A stretch of 64,000 bases of DNA, taken from assembly GCF_947500655.1 (NCBI RefSeq), contig NZ_CANMSK010000012.1, forward strand, positions 1 to 64,000, given 5' to 3'. A program made the position numbers and the translations under genes. Within the stretch, counting starts at the first letter, position 1. Each line of letters opens with the position of its first letter. Under the pieces are notes generated by a model that searched no databases, was not told the origin of the DNA, and worked only from the letters and a program-made list of their open reading frames with translations. Origin of the DNA: an uncultured Psychrosphaera sp. GTDB lineage: Bacteria > Pseudomonadota > Gammaproteobacteria > Enterobacterales > Alteromonadaceae. This document shows positions 28,520-36,288 of this stretch, one piece after another.

Positions 28520-28596
28520 AAATAAACAAGAACTAGATTAAAAATGAGCGCCAGCCAAGATTTAAGGCGTCCATTATTAATGCGTTTGTTAGGTGC
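28520..28596 (-). other. Degenerate attC at the distal end of the array
   Basis: On the minus strand the inverse core GGCACCTAAC (complementary to that cassette's start GTTAGGTGTC) is followed by arms ATTAATAATGGACGCC and GGCGCTCATTTTTAAT that pair well, but the expected terminal GTTRRRY core has decayed to something like TTGTTTATT. The cassette's stop codon TAA lies in the inverse core. Confidence 0.7.
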
Positions 28597-28924
28597 CGTT
28601 GTAAAAGTAATTTCTATAATTTAGAAGTGGTACTTTATAGACCTGAATTTTAACTTTCCCACTCGATGGACAATCTTTTTGGCATCTTACTTCAACGTTA
28701 TTTACCGCTTCAATATATTGCTCGGAGGTAGAGTCAATTTTTACTATCATTCGATAAACGGGTTTATTAGATACTACTTTTTTTATCTTTTTTACGACCA
28801 TGGCTTCTACTGAATACATGTATATTCCGCGAAAGTAAAAATTATCTAAAACCAGAGTAAAAACAACTATTGTAATTAAAGTGAGTATTGAAAACTTAAT
28901 TTTCGATTTAGTAACGGAATTCAA
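28589..28924 (-). CDS. Cassette-encoded small membrane protein, 111 aa
   Basis: Unrecognised protein of the last cassette. One hydrophobic segment (about 10-28) anchors a ~80-residue beta-rich domain with two cysteines (VRCQKDCPSS) and a Lys-rich front. The start is a TTG at 28924 with AGGTG five bases upstream; this AGGTG is part of the attC core site itself (GTTAGGTG), so cassette insertion supplies the ribosome binding site. The stop codon falls inside the next attC. Confidence 0.7.
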   Translation of the reverse strand: MNSVTKSKIKFSILTLITIVVFTLVLDNFYFRGIYMYSVEAMVVKKIKKVVSNKPVYRMIVKIDSTSEQYIEAVNNVEVRCQKDCPSSGKVKIQVYKVPLLNYRNYFYNGT

Positions 28925-28930
28925 TTAGAC

Positions 28931-28979
28931 ACCTAACGAGGCTGTAGAATTTCTCATTCTCAGCCAATTCTTGTTACAA
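28931..28979 (-). other. attC site (short form) between 116-aa and 111-aa cassettes
   Basis: Inverse core GGCTTGTAAC pairs with that cassette's own start (GTTATAAGCC, one G-U). A compact stem GGCTGAGAAT / ATTCTACAGCC with a 5-base loop follows, then core GTTAGGT. Only about 49 bases, much shorter than the ~100-base sites elsewhere in the array. Confidence 0.75.
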
Positions 28980-29324
28980 GCCATTTGTCACCACTCTTTG
29001 ACCGCAATGAATGCAAACAATAGAGCCTGAAAACCAACGCCATACAACTTTATCCCAACTACCACTAGATACAGGATGTGGCGTTTTAAAACCTTGAACA
29101 ATAAGACACTTATTACAATGTGGGCAACGATTAAAAAACGCTAGAACAATATGAAGTACAACAGAAACAGAGAAAGCACCAAAAATATAAATCAAATGAC
29201 TAGCGCTTGCATTTGGTTCTGAGAAAACTTTTCCGTAGCCTAAAGATACAAAGAATACGATCAGTAAAGTCCAAGCGATAAAAACGCTTAATACATCAAG
29301 TTTCCTGACAATTGAATTCTGCAC
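28974..29324 (-). CDS. Cassette-encoded membrane protein with zinc-ribbon cysteines, 116 aa
   Basis: Unrecognised protein with two hydrophobic segments (about 12-32 and 43-63) followed by a cytoplasmic or periplasmic tail with two CxxC pairs (CPHC near 68 and CIHC near 104), the spacing of a zinc ribbon. The start is a GTG at 29324 with AGGGAA upstream (next ATG would remove the membrane segment). The stop TAA lies in the inverse core of the following attC. Function unknown. Confidence 0.75.
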   Translation of the reverse strand: MQNSIVRKLDVLSVFIAWTLLIVFFVSLGYGKVFSEPNASASHLIYIFGAFSVSVVLHIVLAFFNRCPHCNKCLIVQGFKTPHPVSSGSWDKVVWRWFSGSIVCIHCGQRVVTNGL

Positions 29325-29340
29325 CGAAATTCCCTATGGC

Positions 29341-29445
29341 TTATAACGCCTGAATAATGTGTGAGCTAGTTTGGCAGTTTTATTGCGTTGTTTGCAACTA
29401 AAAATGACAAACTAAAGTGAATCACTATTCATTCTCTTGTTAGCA
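29341..29445 (-). other. attC site after the 270-aa lipoprotein cassette
   Basis: Inverse core AATGCTAAC (matching that cassette's start GTTAGCATT) and core GTTATAA enclose a 105-base imperfect palindrome with arms around TAGTTTGTC and CAAACTAGC. Boundary lies between G and TT of the core on the minus strand. Confidence 0.8.
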
Positions 29446-29446
29446 T

Positions 29447-30259
29447 TTACCAGTGCTTGTCTTCATGCCACCCAACTGTACATTTTAATCCCCAAAACAT
29501 AAAACCTCCACCACAAACCCAAGACGGCTTGAGTTGTATCCATATAACTTCGTTATTAATATAGCCAAAGGCGACGGATGGTTCATCCATTATTCCTGAC
29601 TCTAAATATGCTGAACCTTTACCATTGGATTTAGAAATAAAGTTTGAATCGAAACTAGATAAATAGTTCTCTAGTCCCTTATTTGAGCTGAGTGTTAAAT
29701 GAAATTTTTCTTTCTGATTTTCAGAGGACTTATAATCGTATACTAAAATCGGAGAAGACAGTATTGCAGCTGGTACTAAAATGGGAGACAAGAGTATTGC
29801 AAATACAACAGTTCCTACTGCCCCATTGTTTTTTCGGTTTTTTTCTTCTTCATTTACACTTTTTAAATTGGTTAGAAAATTAGGGTTATTATTGTTTTTA
29901 ACATTTAAATTAAATTTAGATAAGCACTCCACTACATCCAGCTTTTCGTGGTGTGGGAATAAAGTACACTTTCTAATTTCAGGCCAGTAAAATTGATCTC
30001 GGGATATTTCTGAGCTAGCTAATAATCGACCGCTCTCTGTTAACAGCTCGATATATCTATCCTTATCCTCAATCTCATATGTAAAATAAGAATATTTTTT
30101 ATCGTTAATTAAATAATCTAGTCTGAATTGGTAACTGTTACTAAGAGTTTTGAAATCATGGCTATCTTTAGCTTCATTTATATCTTTTAAGGAAACTGTA
30201 TTTGACGCACACCCACTAAGCACAAGTAATATAAAAACAAGTTTAGAATATTTCACCAT
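29447..30259 (-). CDS. Cassette-encoded lipoprotein, 270 aa
   Basis: Unrecognised envelope protein. The N-terminus MVKYSKLVFILLVLSGCASN is a lipoprotein signal with lipobox LSGC, so Cys17 is the lipid anchor. A second hydrophobic stretch rich in Pro/Ile/Leu lies near 150-175 (VVFAILLSPILVPAAILSS). The last third has several Trp and Cys (WVCGGGFMFWGLKCTVGWHED). The frame is open upstream to 30382, but that extension is the translation of the preceding attC region and is rejected. Short gap to the core site at 30272-30278. Confidence 0.8.
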   Translation of the reverse strand: MVKYSKLVFILLVLSGCASNTVSLKDINEAKDSHDFKTLSNSYQFRLDYLINDKKYSYFTYEIEDKDRYIELLTESGRLLASSEISRDQFYWPEIRKCTLFPHHEKLDVVECLSKFNLNVKNNNNPNFLTNLKSVNEEEKNRKNNGAVGTVVFAILLSPILVPAAILSSPILVYDYKSSENQKEKFHLTLSSNKGLENYLSSFDSNFISKSNGKGSAYLESGIMDEPSVAFGYINNEVIWIQLKPSWVCGGGFMFWGLKCTVGWHEDKHW

Positions 30260-30271
30260 AATCTCAGTAAA

Positions 30272-30425
30272 TGCTAACGAGGCTGTAGAATTACTCCAAC
30301 AGCCCAAATTGATAAAAATCGAGTTCTTGCAACAAATTCTAAGCGCTTTTCTTCCACTAGGTAATGCATTTGGAACCCACAAAATCGGCCGTTTTTCTTA
30401 AAAAAGAATTATTCTACGGCCTCAA
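30272..30425 (-). other. ORF-less cassette-like segment with degenerate attC
   Basis: Between core GTTGAGG (30420-30426) and core GTTAGCA (30272-30278) there are about 147 bases with no own gene. The ends carry 18-base imperfect inverted repeats (GAGGCCGTAGAATAATTC and GAGTAATTCTACAGCCTC), and the distal part repeats the ATTCTACAGCCTCGTTAG end seen in the short attC at 28931. An inverse core matching GTTGAGG is not visible, so this may be a fused or decayed cassette. Confidence 0.55.
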
Positions 30426-30518
30426 CGCCCTGTTAACAGGCAAAAAATAGTTGGTTAAAATTAGCGACGTAGGAGCAAAACCAACTGTTTTTTGTCCTTG
30501 TTTAACAGCTTGTTATGC
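30420..30518 (-). other. attC site after the 193-aa lipoprotein cassette
   Basis: Inverse core TAGCATAAC (pairs with that cassette's start GTTATGCTA) and core GTTGAGG bracket a 99-base palindrome with arms ACAAAAAACAGTTGGTT and AACCAACTATTTTTTG. Confidence 0.85.
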
Positions 30519-30520
30519 TA

Positions 30521-31102
30521 CTAAAACTCTTTAAATTGCATGTTACTAAAAAACTCTTCTGCGTTTTTAGTTAGCTCAGGGTGCTCCTTGCCTTGAAAGT
30601 GACGAAGAGAATATTCCGTATGTACGCCAACAGATTTTTTAAAAGGATGTATGCAATTATACCCAAGATACTCTATCTGCATTACGGCTGATTTATTACC
30701 ATCGATTTTGGCATTGTTATCTTGAGAAATTGTTCTGTGCTTTACGCATGTTGCACCATTAAGGTTTACTAACTCTTCGGTGTTTTCTTTAAGTTCGAAC
30801 CTGCCGATATCTGGTGAGGATGCTCTATGTTTAACCACGAGTGAAAGAAATGCTTCATCTGAAGGGAATTCTGGTAATTGATAAAGCGACATATTTATAA
30901 CGCCACTACTGTTATCTGTTAGCTTAGTCCCAAGAGCAACCTGATAGCCAGTTGAGGTAATAACAGACCAACTACCATTCTTAGGTGATAACGAAGAAAC
31001 ACCATAAATATTAACAGGTGTACCTGAATTAAGTTTATGGGAAGTTGCTGCGCATGAAGTCACAAACAACAACGAAGTCATAATAATGGTTAGTTTAAAC
31101 AC
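30521..31102 (-). CDS. Cassette-encoded lipoprotein, 193 aa
   Basis: Unrecognised protein with a lipoprotein signal: the GTG at 31102 (ribosome binding site AAGGAG, 7 bases before) starts VFKLTIIMTSLLFVTSCAA with lipobox VTSC. The mature part is soluble, with two further Cys (TCVKH and YNCIHP) in the second half that could pair. The upstream extension to 31141 runs through the attC and is not used. The stop is just outside the attC. Confidence 0.8.
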   Translation of the reverse strand: MFKLTIIMTSLLFVTSCAATSHKLNSGTPVNIYGVSSLSPKNGSWSVITSTGYQVALGTKLTDNSSGVINMSLYQLPEFPSDEAFLSLVVKHRASSPDIGRFELKENTEELVNLNGATCVKHRTISQDNNAKIDGNKSAVMQIEYLGYNCIHPFKKSVGVHTEYSLRHFQGKEHPELTKNAEEFFSNMQFKEF

Positions 31103-31117
31103 CGAACTCTCCTTGTA

Positions 31118-31218
31118 GCATAACGCCGTTTTAAGCGGCAAATTGCAGTTGGCTAAAATAAGTGAGGCACGAACAAAAAGCCAACTGTAATTTGTCCGTC
31201 TTGAAAACCCTTGTTAGC
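31118..31218 (-). other. attC site after the GNAT cassette
   Basis: Inverse core GTACTGCTAAC (perfect complement of that cassette's start GTTAGCAGTAC at 31672-31682) and core GTTATGC enclose a 101-base palindrome whose inner arms are ACAAATTACAGTTGGCT and AGCCAACTGCAATTTG; the outer arms pair with the extra bases typical of attC. Confidence 0.88.
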
Positions 31219-31238
31219 AGTACTGTACTCAAACTGTT

Positions 31239-31652
31239 TTATAACTCTTTGAGCATAAAGTATTTACAGCCCGTTTTAGGGTACCCTTCTTGAACCCACT
31301 GAGTTTTATAACCATGCTTTTCATAAAATGGCATTGCTTGAAAGTTAAGTGTATCTAATAGACATTTAACACACCCACGCTTTTTACCTGCCTCTTCAAT
31401 TGCTTTAAGGAGCTTACTACCAATATTTTGACCCCGCAGTTCATCTGAAACCCACAAGGTATCTAATAATAGCCAATCACCAAATGACCGAGCTGCTGCA
31501 CCAGCAATAACTTCATCTTGATCATTTTTAATTTGTACTGCTAAAGGAGTTCTTTCACTTACTTCCCAGTTAGCCCAGTTAAAATCATCAATTTTTTTAT
31601 CTAGATAATCGATTAGTTCTTGTTTCGGGTTTTCTAATACTTCGATGTTCAT
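31239..31652 (-). CDS. Cassette-encoded GNAT family N-acetyltransferase
   Basis: 137-aa single-domain GNAT enzyme, the first cassette of the array. The acetyl-CoA pyrophosphate loop is LRGQNIGSKLLKAIEEAGKKRG (Q/RxxGxG/A near 82), preceded by strand LLLDTLWVSDELRG and followed by KCLLDTLNFQAMPFYEKHGYK. The family acetylates small amines, antibiotics or proteins; the substrate is not predictable. The ATG at 31652 has GGAG six bases upstream. Position next to the attI region would give it the strongest expression from a cassette promoter. Confidence 0.9.
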   Translation of the reverse strand: MNIEVLENPKQELIDYLDKKIDDFNWANWEVSERTPLAVQIKNDQDEVIAGAAARSFGDWLLLDTLWVSDELRGQNIGSKLLKAIEEAGKKRGCVKCLLDTLNFQAMPFYEKHGYKTQWVQEGYPKTGCKYFMLKEL

Positions 31653-31675
31653 TGATACTCCGATTTATCTTGTAC

Positions 31676-31840
31676 TGCTAACAATTTAATAGTGCGCAAA
31701 TTGCGCATATTTCTGATTTGCAATCGCGCACTTTTCTGAATGAGTTATTTTTAACAAAGTTAATAACTATTTGCCAGCATTATTAAAATATAAGCCGTTA
31801 ACTTTATAAGTAAGATAAAAGTGCGTAATTTGCGCATTTT
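31676..31840. other. Probable attI region with repeated palindromic sequences
   Basis: The first cassette boundary is the core GTTAGCA on the minus strand (31676-31682). Upstream are three related motifs: AGTGCGCAAATTGCGCAT (31691-31708), its inverted relative AAAAGTGCGCGATTGCA (minus strand, 31719-31735) and AAAAGTGCGTAATTTGCGCA (31817-31836). They could be accessory integrase-binding sites of attI or sites for another regulator. Confidence 0.6.
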
Positions 31841-31868
31841 CTTGAATATGGGGTAAACCCTACTGCAA

Positions 31869-31884
31869 CTGTATATACATACAG
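31869..31884 (+). promoter_or_regulatory. LexA (SOS) box of intI
   Basis: CTGTATATACATACAG fits the consensus CTGT-N8-ACAG exactly, 19 bases upstream of the intI ATG. SOS control of integron integrases is known from Vibrio cholerae and class 1 integrons, so the box is expected for an ancestral functional intI. Confidence 0.9.
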
Positions 31885-31903
31885 TTTATTTAGGAGGAGC
31901 TTT

Positions 31904-32555
31904 ATGAAAACACGTTCACCATTTTTTGAACTCTATTGCTGATCACATGCGTAGCCGACATTACTCGCTTAGAACCGTTGAAATCTATTTAAAATGGATA
32001 AGTTCTTATATTCGCTTTCATGATAAACGTCACCCAGCATCGATGGGAAATAATGAGGTGACAACTTATCTGGATCATATCGTACTAAAAGGTAATGTAT
32101 CGCCTCGGACTCAAGCAACGGCGTTGAATTCTTTGGTCTTTTTATATAAACACATCATTAAGAATGAACTTTCATTAAATTTAGAATTTGTTCGGTCAAA
32201 GAAACAGCCAAAATTACCTGTGGTGATGACGCCAGATGAAGTAAAACAACTGATGAGTCATTTATCTAAGCGATATTATTTAATTGCAGGATTAATGTAC
32301 GGTAGTGGTTTGCGAGTGATGGAAGCTGTGCAGCTTAGGGTAAAAGACATTGATTTTGACTATAAATGTATTCAAGTTTGGAATGGTAAAGGGAACAAGC
32401 ATCGAATTGTTACACTAGCTACTGAGTTGATCCCATTACTTAGGAATCAAATTATGCAGGTTGGGGAGTATCTAGAGCTGGATATAAAAAATGAGCAATA
32501 TGCAGGTGTTTGGATGCACGAGATAGAGCGACTCAGGAGACAAAGCCGAGAATAA
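31904..32555 (+). pseudogene. intI: Integron integrase pseudogene (frameshifted and C-terminally truncated)
   Basis: The gene starts at ATG 31904 behind an excellent ribosome binding site (TAGGAGGAGC) and reads MKTRSPFF before a frameshift in a run of six T (31922-31927); with five T it would continue SPFLNSIADHMRSRHYSLRTVEIYLKWI, the classic IntI start. The rest is open to 32555. The core-binding domain and the start of the catalytic domain are kept: YGSGLRVMEAVQLRVKDIDFD holds the first catalytic Arg, and GKGNKHR the Lys. After GVWM the sequence departs from the family and stops at ~217 codons, against ~320 normally, so the HxxR, His/Trp and Tyr nucleophile are lost. No remnant is seen downstream; a deletion is likely. 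Confidence 0.9.
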
Positions 32556-32710
32556 CTATATCGACACAAATTTTACTTATTCTCACACCTCTAACATAGC
32601 TCTGAACTAATCAATTCATTAATACAATTGGTATAAGCCCTTTAAGTAAAATTTTCTAGCATGTTATTAGATTGAACTGTGTTATTGATTAAGCCCTGGA
32701 CTAAAAAACA

Positions 32711-32734
32711 AAAACCAGCCGTAGCTGGTTTTTT
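32711..32734. terminator. Bidirectional terminator between intI and eda
   Basis: AAAACCAGC / GCTGGTTTT stem with a CGTA loop; T-run on both strands. It ends the leftward eda operon and any rightward intI transcript. Confidence 0.88.
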
Positions 32735-32769
32735 AATATTTAAACACTGGAAATCTAAACAATAACAGC

Positions 32770-33411
32770 CTAAACGCCTGCTGTTGCCTTTTTAGCTAAC
32801 TCTGTGATCTCTGACCAGCGTTTGCCTTTAATAACGTCATCTGGACATAACCAAGAGCCGCCACAACACATAACGTTAGATAGTGACAAATAATCTTTGT
32901 AGTTAGCTGGGTTAATGCCACCTGTTGGGCAAAAACGAACATTTGGAAATGGACCGCCAATAGATTTTAACGACTGTACACCACCAGATGCTTCTGCTGG
33001 GAAAAATTTAAAGTGTGAGTAACCTCTATCTAATCCAGTCATAAGCTCAGAAATGGACGCGATACCAGGGATTAATGCAATAGAGCCTGCATTAGCAGCT
33101 TCCAATAACTCAGGTGTTAAACCTGGGCTAATAGCAAATTTAGCGCCGGCTTCTGTTACTTGTCTTAACTGCTCTGCATTAGTAACGGTTCCTGCACCAA
33201 TTATGGCGTCTGGGCAATGCGTGGCAATTTCACGTATTACATCAAGTGCTGCAGCTGTACGCAAAGTCACTTCTAATACTTTAATGCCACCGGCCATTAA
33301 TGCTTCAGCGATTGGAACCGCATCTTCAACGTGCTCAATAACTAATACTGGCACTACAGGACCTGCTGCGAATACTTCTGCTGAGTCGATTAACCAATTA
33401 CGTTCTGCCAT
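32770..33411 (-). CDS. eda: 2-keto-3-deoxy-6-phosphogluconate (KDPG) / 4-hydroxy-2-oxoglutarate aldolase
   Basis: 213-aa class I aldolase, last step of the Entner-Doudoroff pathway: splits KDPG into pyruvate and glyceraldehyde 3-phosphate. Visible features are the VLEVTLRT segment (catalytic Glu and phosphate-binding Arg), GAGTV, and the Schiff-base Lys in HFKFFPAE. ATG at 33411 is preceded by AAGGG. It is the last gene of the zwf-pgl-edd-glk-eda operon, with a bidirectional terminator beyond it. Confidence 0.97.
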   Translation of the reverse strand: MAERNWLIDSAEVFAAGPVVPVLVIEHVEDAVPIAEALMAGGIKVLEVTLRTAAALDVIREIATHCPDAIIGAGTVTNAEQLRQVTEAGAKFAISPGLTPELLEAANAGSIALIPGIASISELMTGLDRGYSHFKFFPAEASGGVQSLKSIGGPFPNVRFCPTGGINPANYKDYLSLSNVMCCGGSWLCPDDVIKGKRWSEITELAKKATAGV

Positions 33412-33467
33412 TTTAAACCCTTTTAAACTTTTCTTATTATGAGGTTGTTCCAGTTAAGGAACCCTAA

Positions 33468-34421
33468 TTAAATTTCTTGTTGTAAATACGCAGCACAACC
33501 AATTAATCCAGGTTGTTCTTCTGTTACAACGTATACAGGAACTGTTTTTATTATTTTTCCAAAACGTCCTTTTGCATCAAAACGAGCTCTAAATTCACTT
33601 GTCTTAATATATTCAATAAATCTTGGTACTACGCCGCCAGCAATGAATACACCGCCATAGGTCATTAACGTTAGTGCTAAATTACCACCAAAGCTACCTA
33701 AGATACGACAAAAAACATCGAGTGTTTTAACCGCTAATTGGTCGGTTCCTTCAATTGCATGTTTGGTAATGTCTGCTGGTTCATAATCTTTTGCTGTTTC
33801 ATTATTCATGGCACACAAAGATTGATAAATTTGTACTAAACCTAAGCCTGACAATACTTGCTCTGCTGAAACTCGAGCGTATTTCTTTTGTAATTCTTTT
33901 AAAATTTCAATTTCATCGCTGTCTATTGGAGAAAAGTCGACGTGTCCGCCCTCGCCTCCAACTGGGATCCATTTGTTTTCTGCATGGATTAAATTGGCAA
34001 CGCCAAGTCCTGTACCTGCACCAAAAATCGCAATTGGCGCATTAGGTATAGCATCTTGCCCACCAATTTGTACTAACTTATCTTTTGCTATATTTGGCAC
34101 TGACATAGCTATCGCTGTAAAGTCATTGATAACAATTAGCTTTTTCAAACCAAATTGTTTTGTCACCGCCGCTTGTGAAAAACACCAATGATTGTTGGTT
34201 AAATTAACTTCATCGCTAACAACCGGGCAAGCAACATCAAGACATGCATACTCAAATTCTTGTTTTGAATCTTGTTTATATTGGCTAATTGCACCATCTA
34301 CATTGTCAAAATCTTTACACTGGTAAGACAAAATATTGGATATGGAAAGTGTTTCCATATCCGCAATACCAAGTCGAATATTAGTGCCGCCAATATCGGC
34401 AACTAATGCTTTAATAGTCAT
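33468..34421 (-). CDS. glk: Glucokinase
   Basis: 317-aa bacterial glucokinase of the E. coli Glk type: phosphorylates glucose to glucose 6-phosphate with ATP. Motifs: VADIGGTNIRLG (phosphate 1), VINDFTAIA with the catalytic Asp, GAGTGLGVA, EGGHVDF (zinc-free sugar-binding Glu/His) and a C-terminal GGVVPRF. Position inside the Entner-Doudoroff operon feeds glucose directly into zwf and edd. Confidence 0.97.
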   Translation of the reverse strand: MTIKALVADIGGTNIRLGIADMETLSISNILSYQCKDFDNVDGAISQYKQDSKQEFEYACLDVACPVVSDEVNLTNNHWCFSQAAVTKQFGLKKLIVINDFTAIAMSVPNIAKDKLVQIGGQDAIPNAPIAIFGAGTGLGVANLIHAENKWIPVGGEGGHVDFSPIDSDEIEILKELQKKYARVSAEQVLSGLGLVQIYQSLCAMNNETAKDYEPADITKHAIEGTDQLAVKTLDVFCRILGSFGGNLALTLMTYGGVFIAGGVVPRFIEYIKTSEFRARFDAKGRFGKIIKTVPVYVVTEEQPGLIGCAAYLQQEI

Positions 34422-34446
34422 ACTTTAAATCCACGATTAAATCGAA

Positions 34447-36264
34447 TTATGCTTCATGAAAAACGCAAGATGCGCCTTCTTCTGGCGTTGTCATTGCTTG
34501 ACGTAATCCGTTAAACAATTCACGTCCCATGCCTTCACGATCTTCTGTTAAATCTTTAACAGTAACGATTCGTTTTGCCAATTCTTCTTCACTTACATGA
34601 AGGTGGACAATATTTTTCTCTGCACAAATTTCGATAATGTCGCCATTTTGTACTTTTGCGATCAAGCCGCCATCTAGCGCTTCTGGATATAAATGGATAG
34701 CCGCAGGTACTTTTCCTGATGCACCAGACATACGACCGTCTGTAACCAAAGCAACACTAAAGCCTTTATCTTGTAATACACTCAAAGGAGGCGTTAGTTT
34801 ATGCAACTCAGGCATACCAACCGCTCTTGGCCCTTGATAACGAACCACAACAACACAATCTTTATCTAAGTCGCCAGCATTAAATGCCGCGTCTATGTCA
34901 TGTTGACTTTCAAATACAACTGCTGGTGCTTTAACGGTTGCCTTACCTGGACGTAGAGACGATGTTTTAATAACAGCGCGACCTAAGTTACCCGATAATG
35001 CAGAAAGACCACCGTCAGCTTTAAACGGTTTTTCAATCGTTGCTAATACTTCTGAATCTAGTGCTTTATCAGGACCGTCAACCCACATTAGTTTACCGTC
35101 ACGAACAATAGGCTCTTGTGTGTATTTATCTAACCCTTCACCACAAATAGTCGTTACATCGTTGTGTAAGAAACCACCACGTAGTAATTCTTTAATTAGA
35201 TATGCCATGCCGCCAGCTGCTTGGAAGTGATTAATATCAGCTTCACCATTTGGATAAATCTTAGCGATTAAAGGCGTAACTGAAGATAACGCATCAAAGT
35301 CATCCCAATTAACTAAAATGCCAGCCGCTTTCGCCATTGCCACTAAGTGCATTGTATGATTAGTTGAGCCGCCAGTTGCTAATAATGCAACTATGCCGTT
35401 AACCACTGATTTTTCATCAACAATGTGGCCAACAGGTCGGTACTCAGTACCTAAATCTGTAATTCTGGTTGCTTGAACTGACGCAGCATCTGTTAATGCA
35501 TCACGTAATTCTGTACCTGGATTAACAAATGACGCTCCCGGTAAATGTAATCCCATTACTTCAACAACAAGTTGATTTGAGTTAGCAGTTCCGTAGAACG
35601 TACAAGTACCCGCTGAATGATAAGATTTAGACTCAGACTCTAATAATTCATCACGACCAACTTTACCTTGTGCGTATAACTGACGGATACGTGCTTTTTC
35701 TTTATTTGGAATGCCTGATTCCATAGGACCAGCTGGAATAAAGATAAATGGTAAGTGACCAAATGTTAATGCAGACATCACTAAGCCTGGGACAATTTTG
35801 TCACAAATACCTAACATTATACCGCTATCAAACATGTTATGAGATAAACCAACCGCTGCACTCATGGCAATAACATCACGACTCATTAAGCTCAAATCCA
35901 TTCCTGGTTGACCTTGTGTAACGCCGTCACACATGGCAGGAACGCCGCCTGCAAACTGAGCAACAGAACCTACGTTCTCAATCGCTTTTTTTATCTTAGC
36001 TGGATAAACTTCATAAGGTTGGTGTGCTGAAAGCATGTCGTTATAAGAAGAGATAATGCCAACATTGGCTTTAGTTAGCTGGGTTAAATCTTTTTTCTCT
36101 TGTGTACTACAAGCAGCAAAACCATGAGCTAAGTTACCACAAGAAAGAATGCCACGATGTGGTCCTTTTAAACGTGCTTTTTCAATTTTGGCTAAATACG
36201 CAGCTCTTGATACTTTGCTACGCTCAATGATTGTGTTTGTTACTTCTTGAATGACTGAATTCAT
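34447..36264 (-). CDS. edd: 6-phosphogluconate dehydratase
   Basis: 605-aa iron-sulfur dehydratase of the IlvD/Edd family, converting 6-phosphogluconate to KDPG. Cysteines likely to bind the cluster occur in [21 protein letters not shown] and [12 protein letters not shown]; other family motifs are [19 protein letters not shown] and [16 protein letters not shown]. The frame opens at 36276, but the ATG at 36264 has GGAG seven bases upstream. It sits 24 bases after pgl and 25 before glk. Confidence 0.97.
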   Translation of the reverse strand: MNSVIQEVTNTIIERSKVSRAAYLAKIEKARLKGPHRGILSCGNLAHGFAACSTQEKKDLTQLTKANVGIISSYNDMLSAHQPYEVYPAKIKKAIENVGSVAQFAGGVPAMCDGVTQGQPGMDLSLMSRDVIAMSAAVGLSHNMFDSGIMLGICDKIVPGLVMSALTFGHLPFIFIPAGPMESGIPNKEKARIRQLYAQGKVGRDELLESESKSYHSAGTCTFYGTANSNQLVVEVMGLHLPGASFVNPGTELRDALTDAASVQATRITDLGTEYRPVGHIVDEKSVVNGIVALLATGGSTNHTMHLVAMAKAAGILVNWDDFDALSSVTPLIAKIYPNGEADINHFQAAGGMAYLIKELLRGGFLHNDVTTICGEGLDKYTQEPIVRDGKLMWVDGPDKALDSEVLATIEKPFKADGGLSALSGNLGRAVIKTSSLRPGKATVKAPAVVFESQHDIDAAFNAGDLDKDCVVVVRYQGPRAVGMPELHKLTPPLSVLQDKGFSVALVTDGRMSGASGKVPAAIHLYPEALDGGLIAKVQNGDIIEICAEKNIVHLHVSEEELAKRIVTVKDLTEDREGMGRELFNGLRQAMTTPEEGASCVFHEA

Positions 36265-36288
36265 AATTATCTCCAAAGCTAAGTCAGG

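Larger units (their letters stand above)
28520..32555. mobile_element. Chromosomal integron: intI pseudogene plus cassette array
   Basis: The element has the standard integron layout: a rightward intI (31904-32555) and, divergent from it, an array of genes all on the minus strand, each followed by an attC-type imperfect palindrome. The proof is in the ends: in every cassette the first bases after the core site (such as GTTATGCTA or GTTAGCATT) are complementary to the inverse core before the next palindrome (TAGCATAAC, AATGCTAAC), as required for a circular cassette. Five gene cassettes and one ORF-less segment are recognised. The integrase is broken, and the last attC has lost its core site, so the array is probably immobile unless an integrase acts in trans. 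Confidence 0.88.

Noticed and set aside
28589..29324. Toxin-antitoxin module in the integron cassettes
   Set aside because: The 111-aa and 116-aa proteins belong to separate cassettes with an attC between them and show no TA family features.
30260..30382. N-terminal extension of the 270-aa lipoprotein frame (WVPNALPSGRKALRICCKNS...)
   Set aside because: It is the translation of the attC/ORF-less segment; the lipoprotein signal begins at the internal ATG 30259.
31926..32555. A functional 209-aa tyrosine recombinase starting at TTG 31926
   Set aside because: The strong ribosome binding site and true ATG lie upstream in another frame, and the C-terminal catalytic residues are absent; it is a pseudogene.
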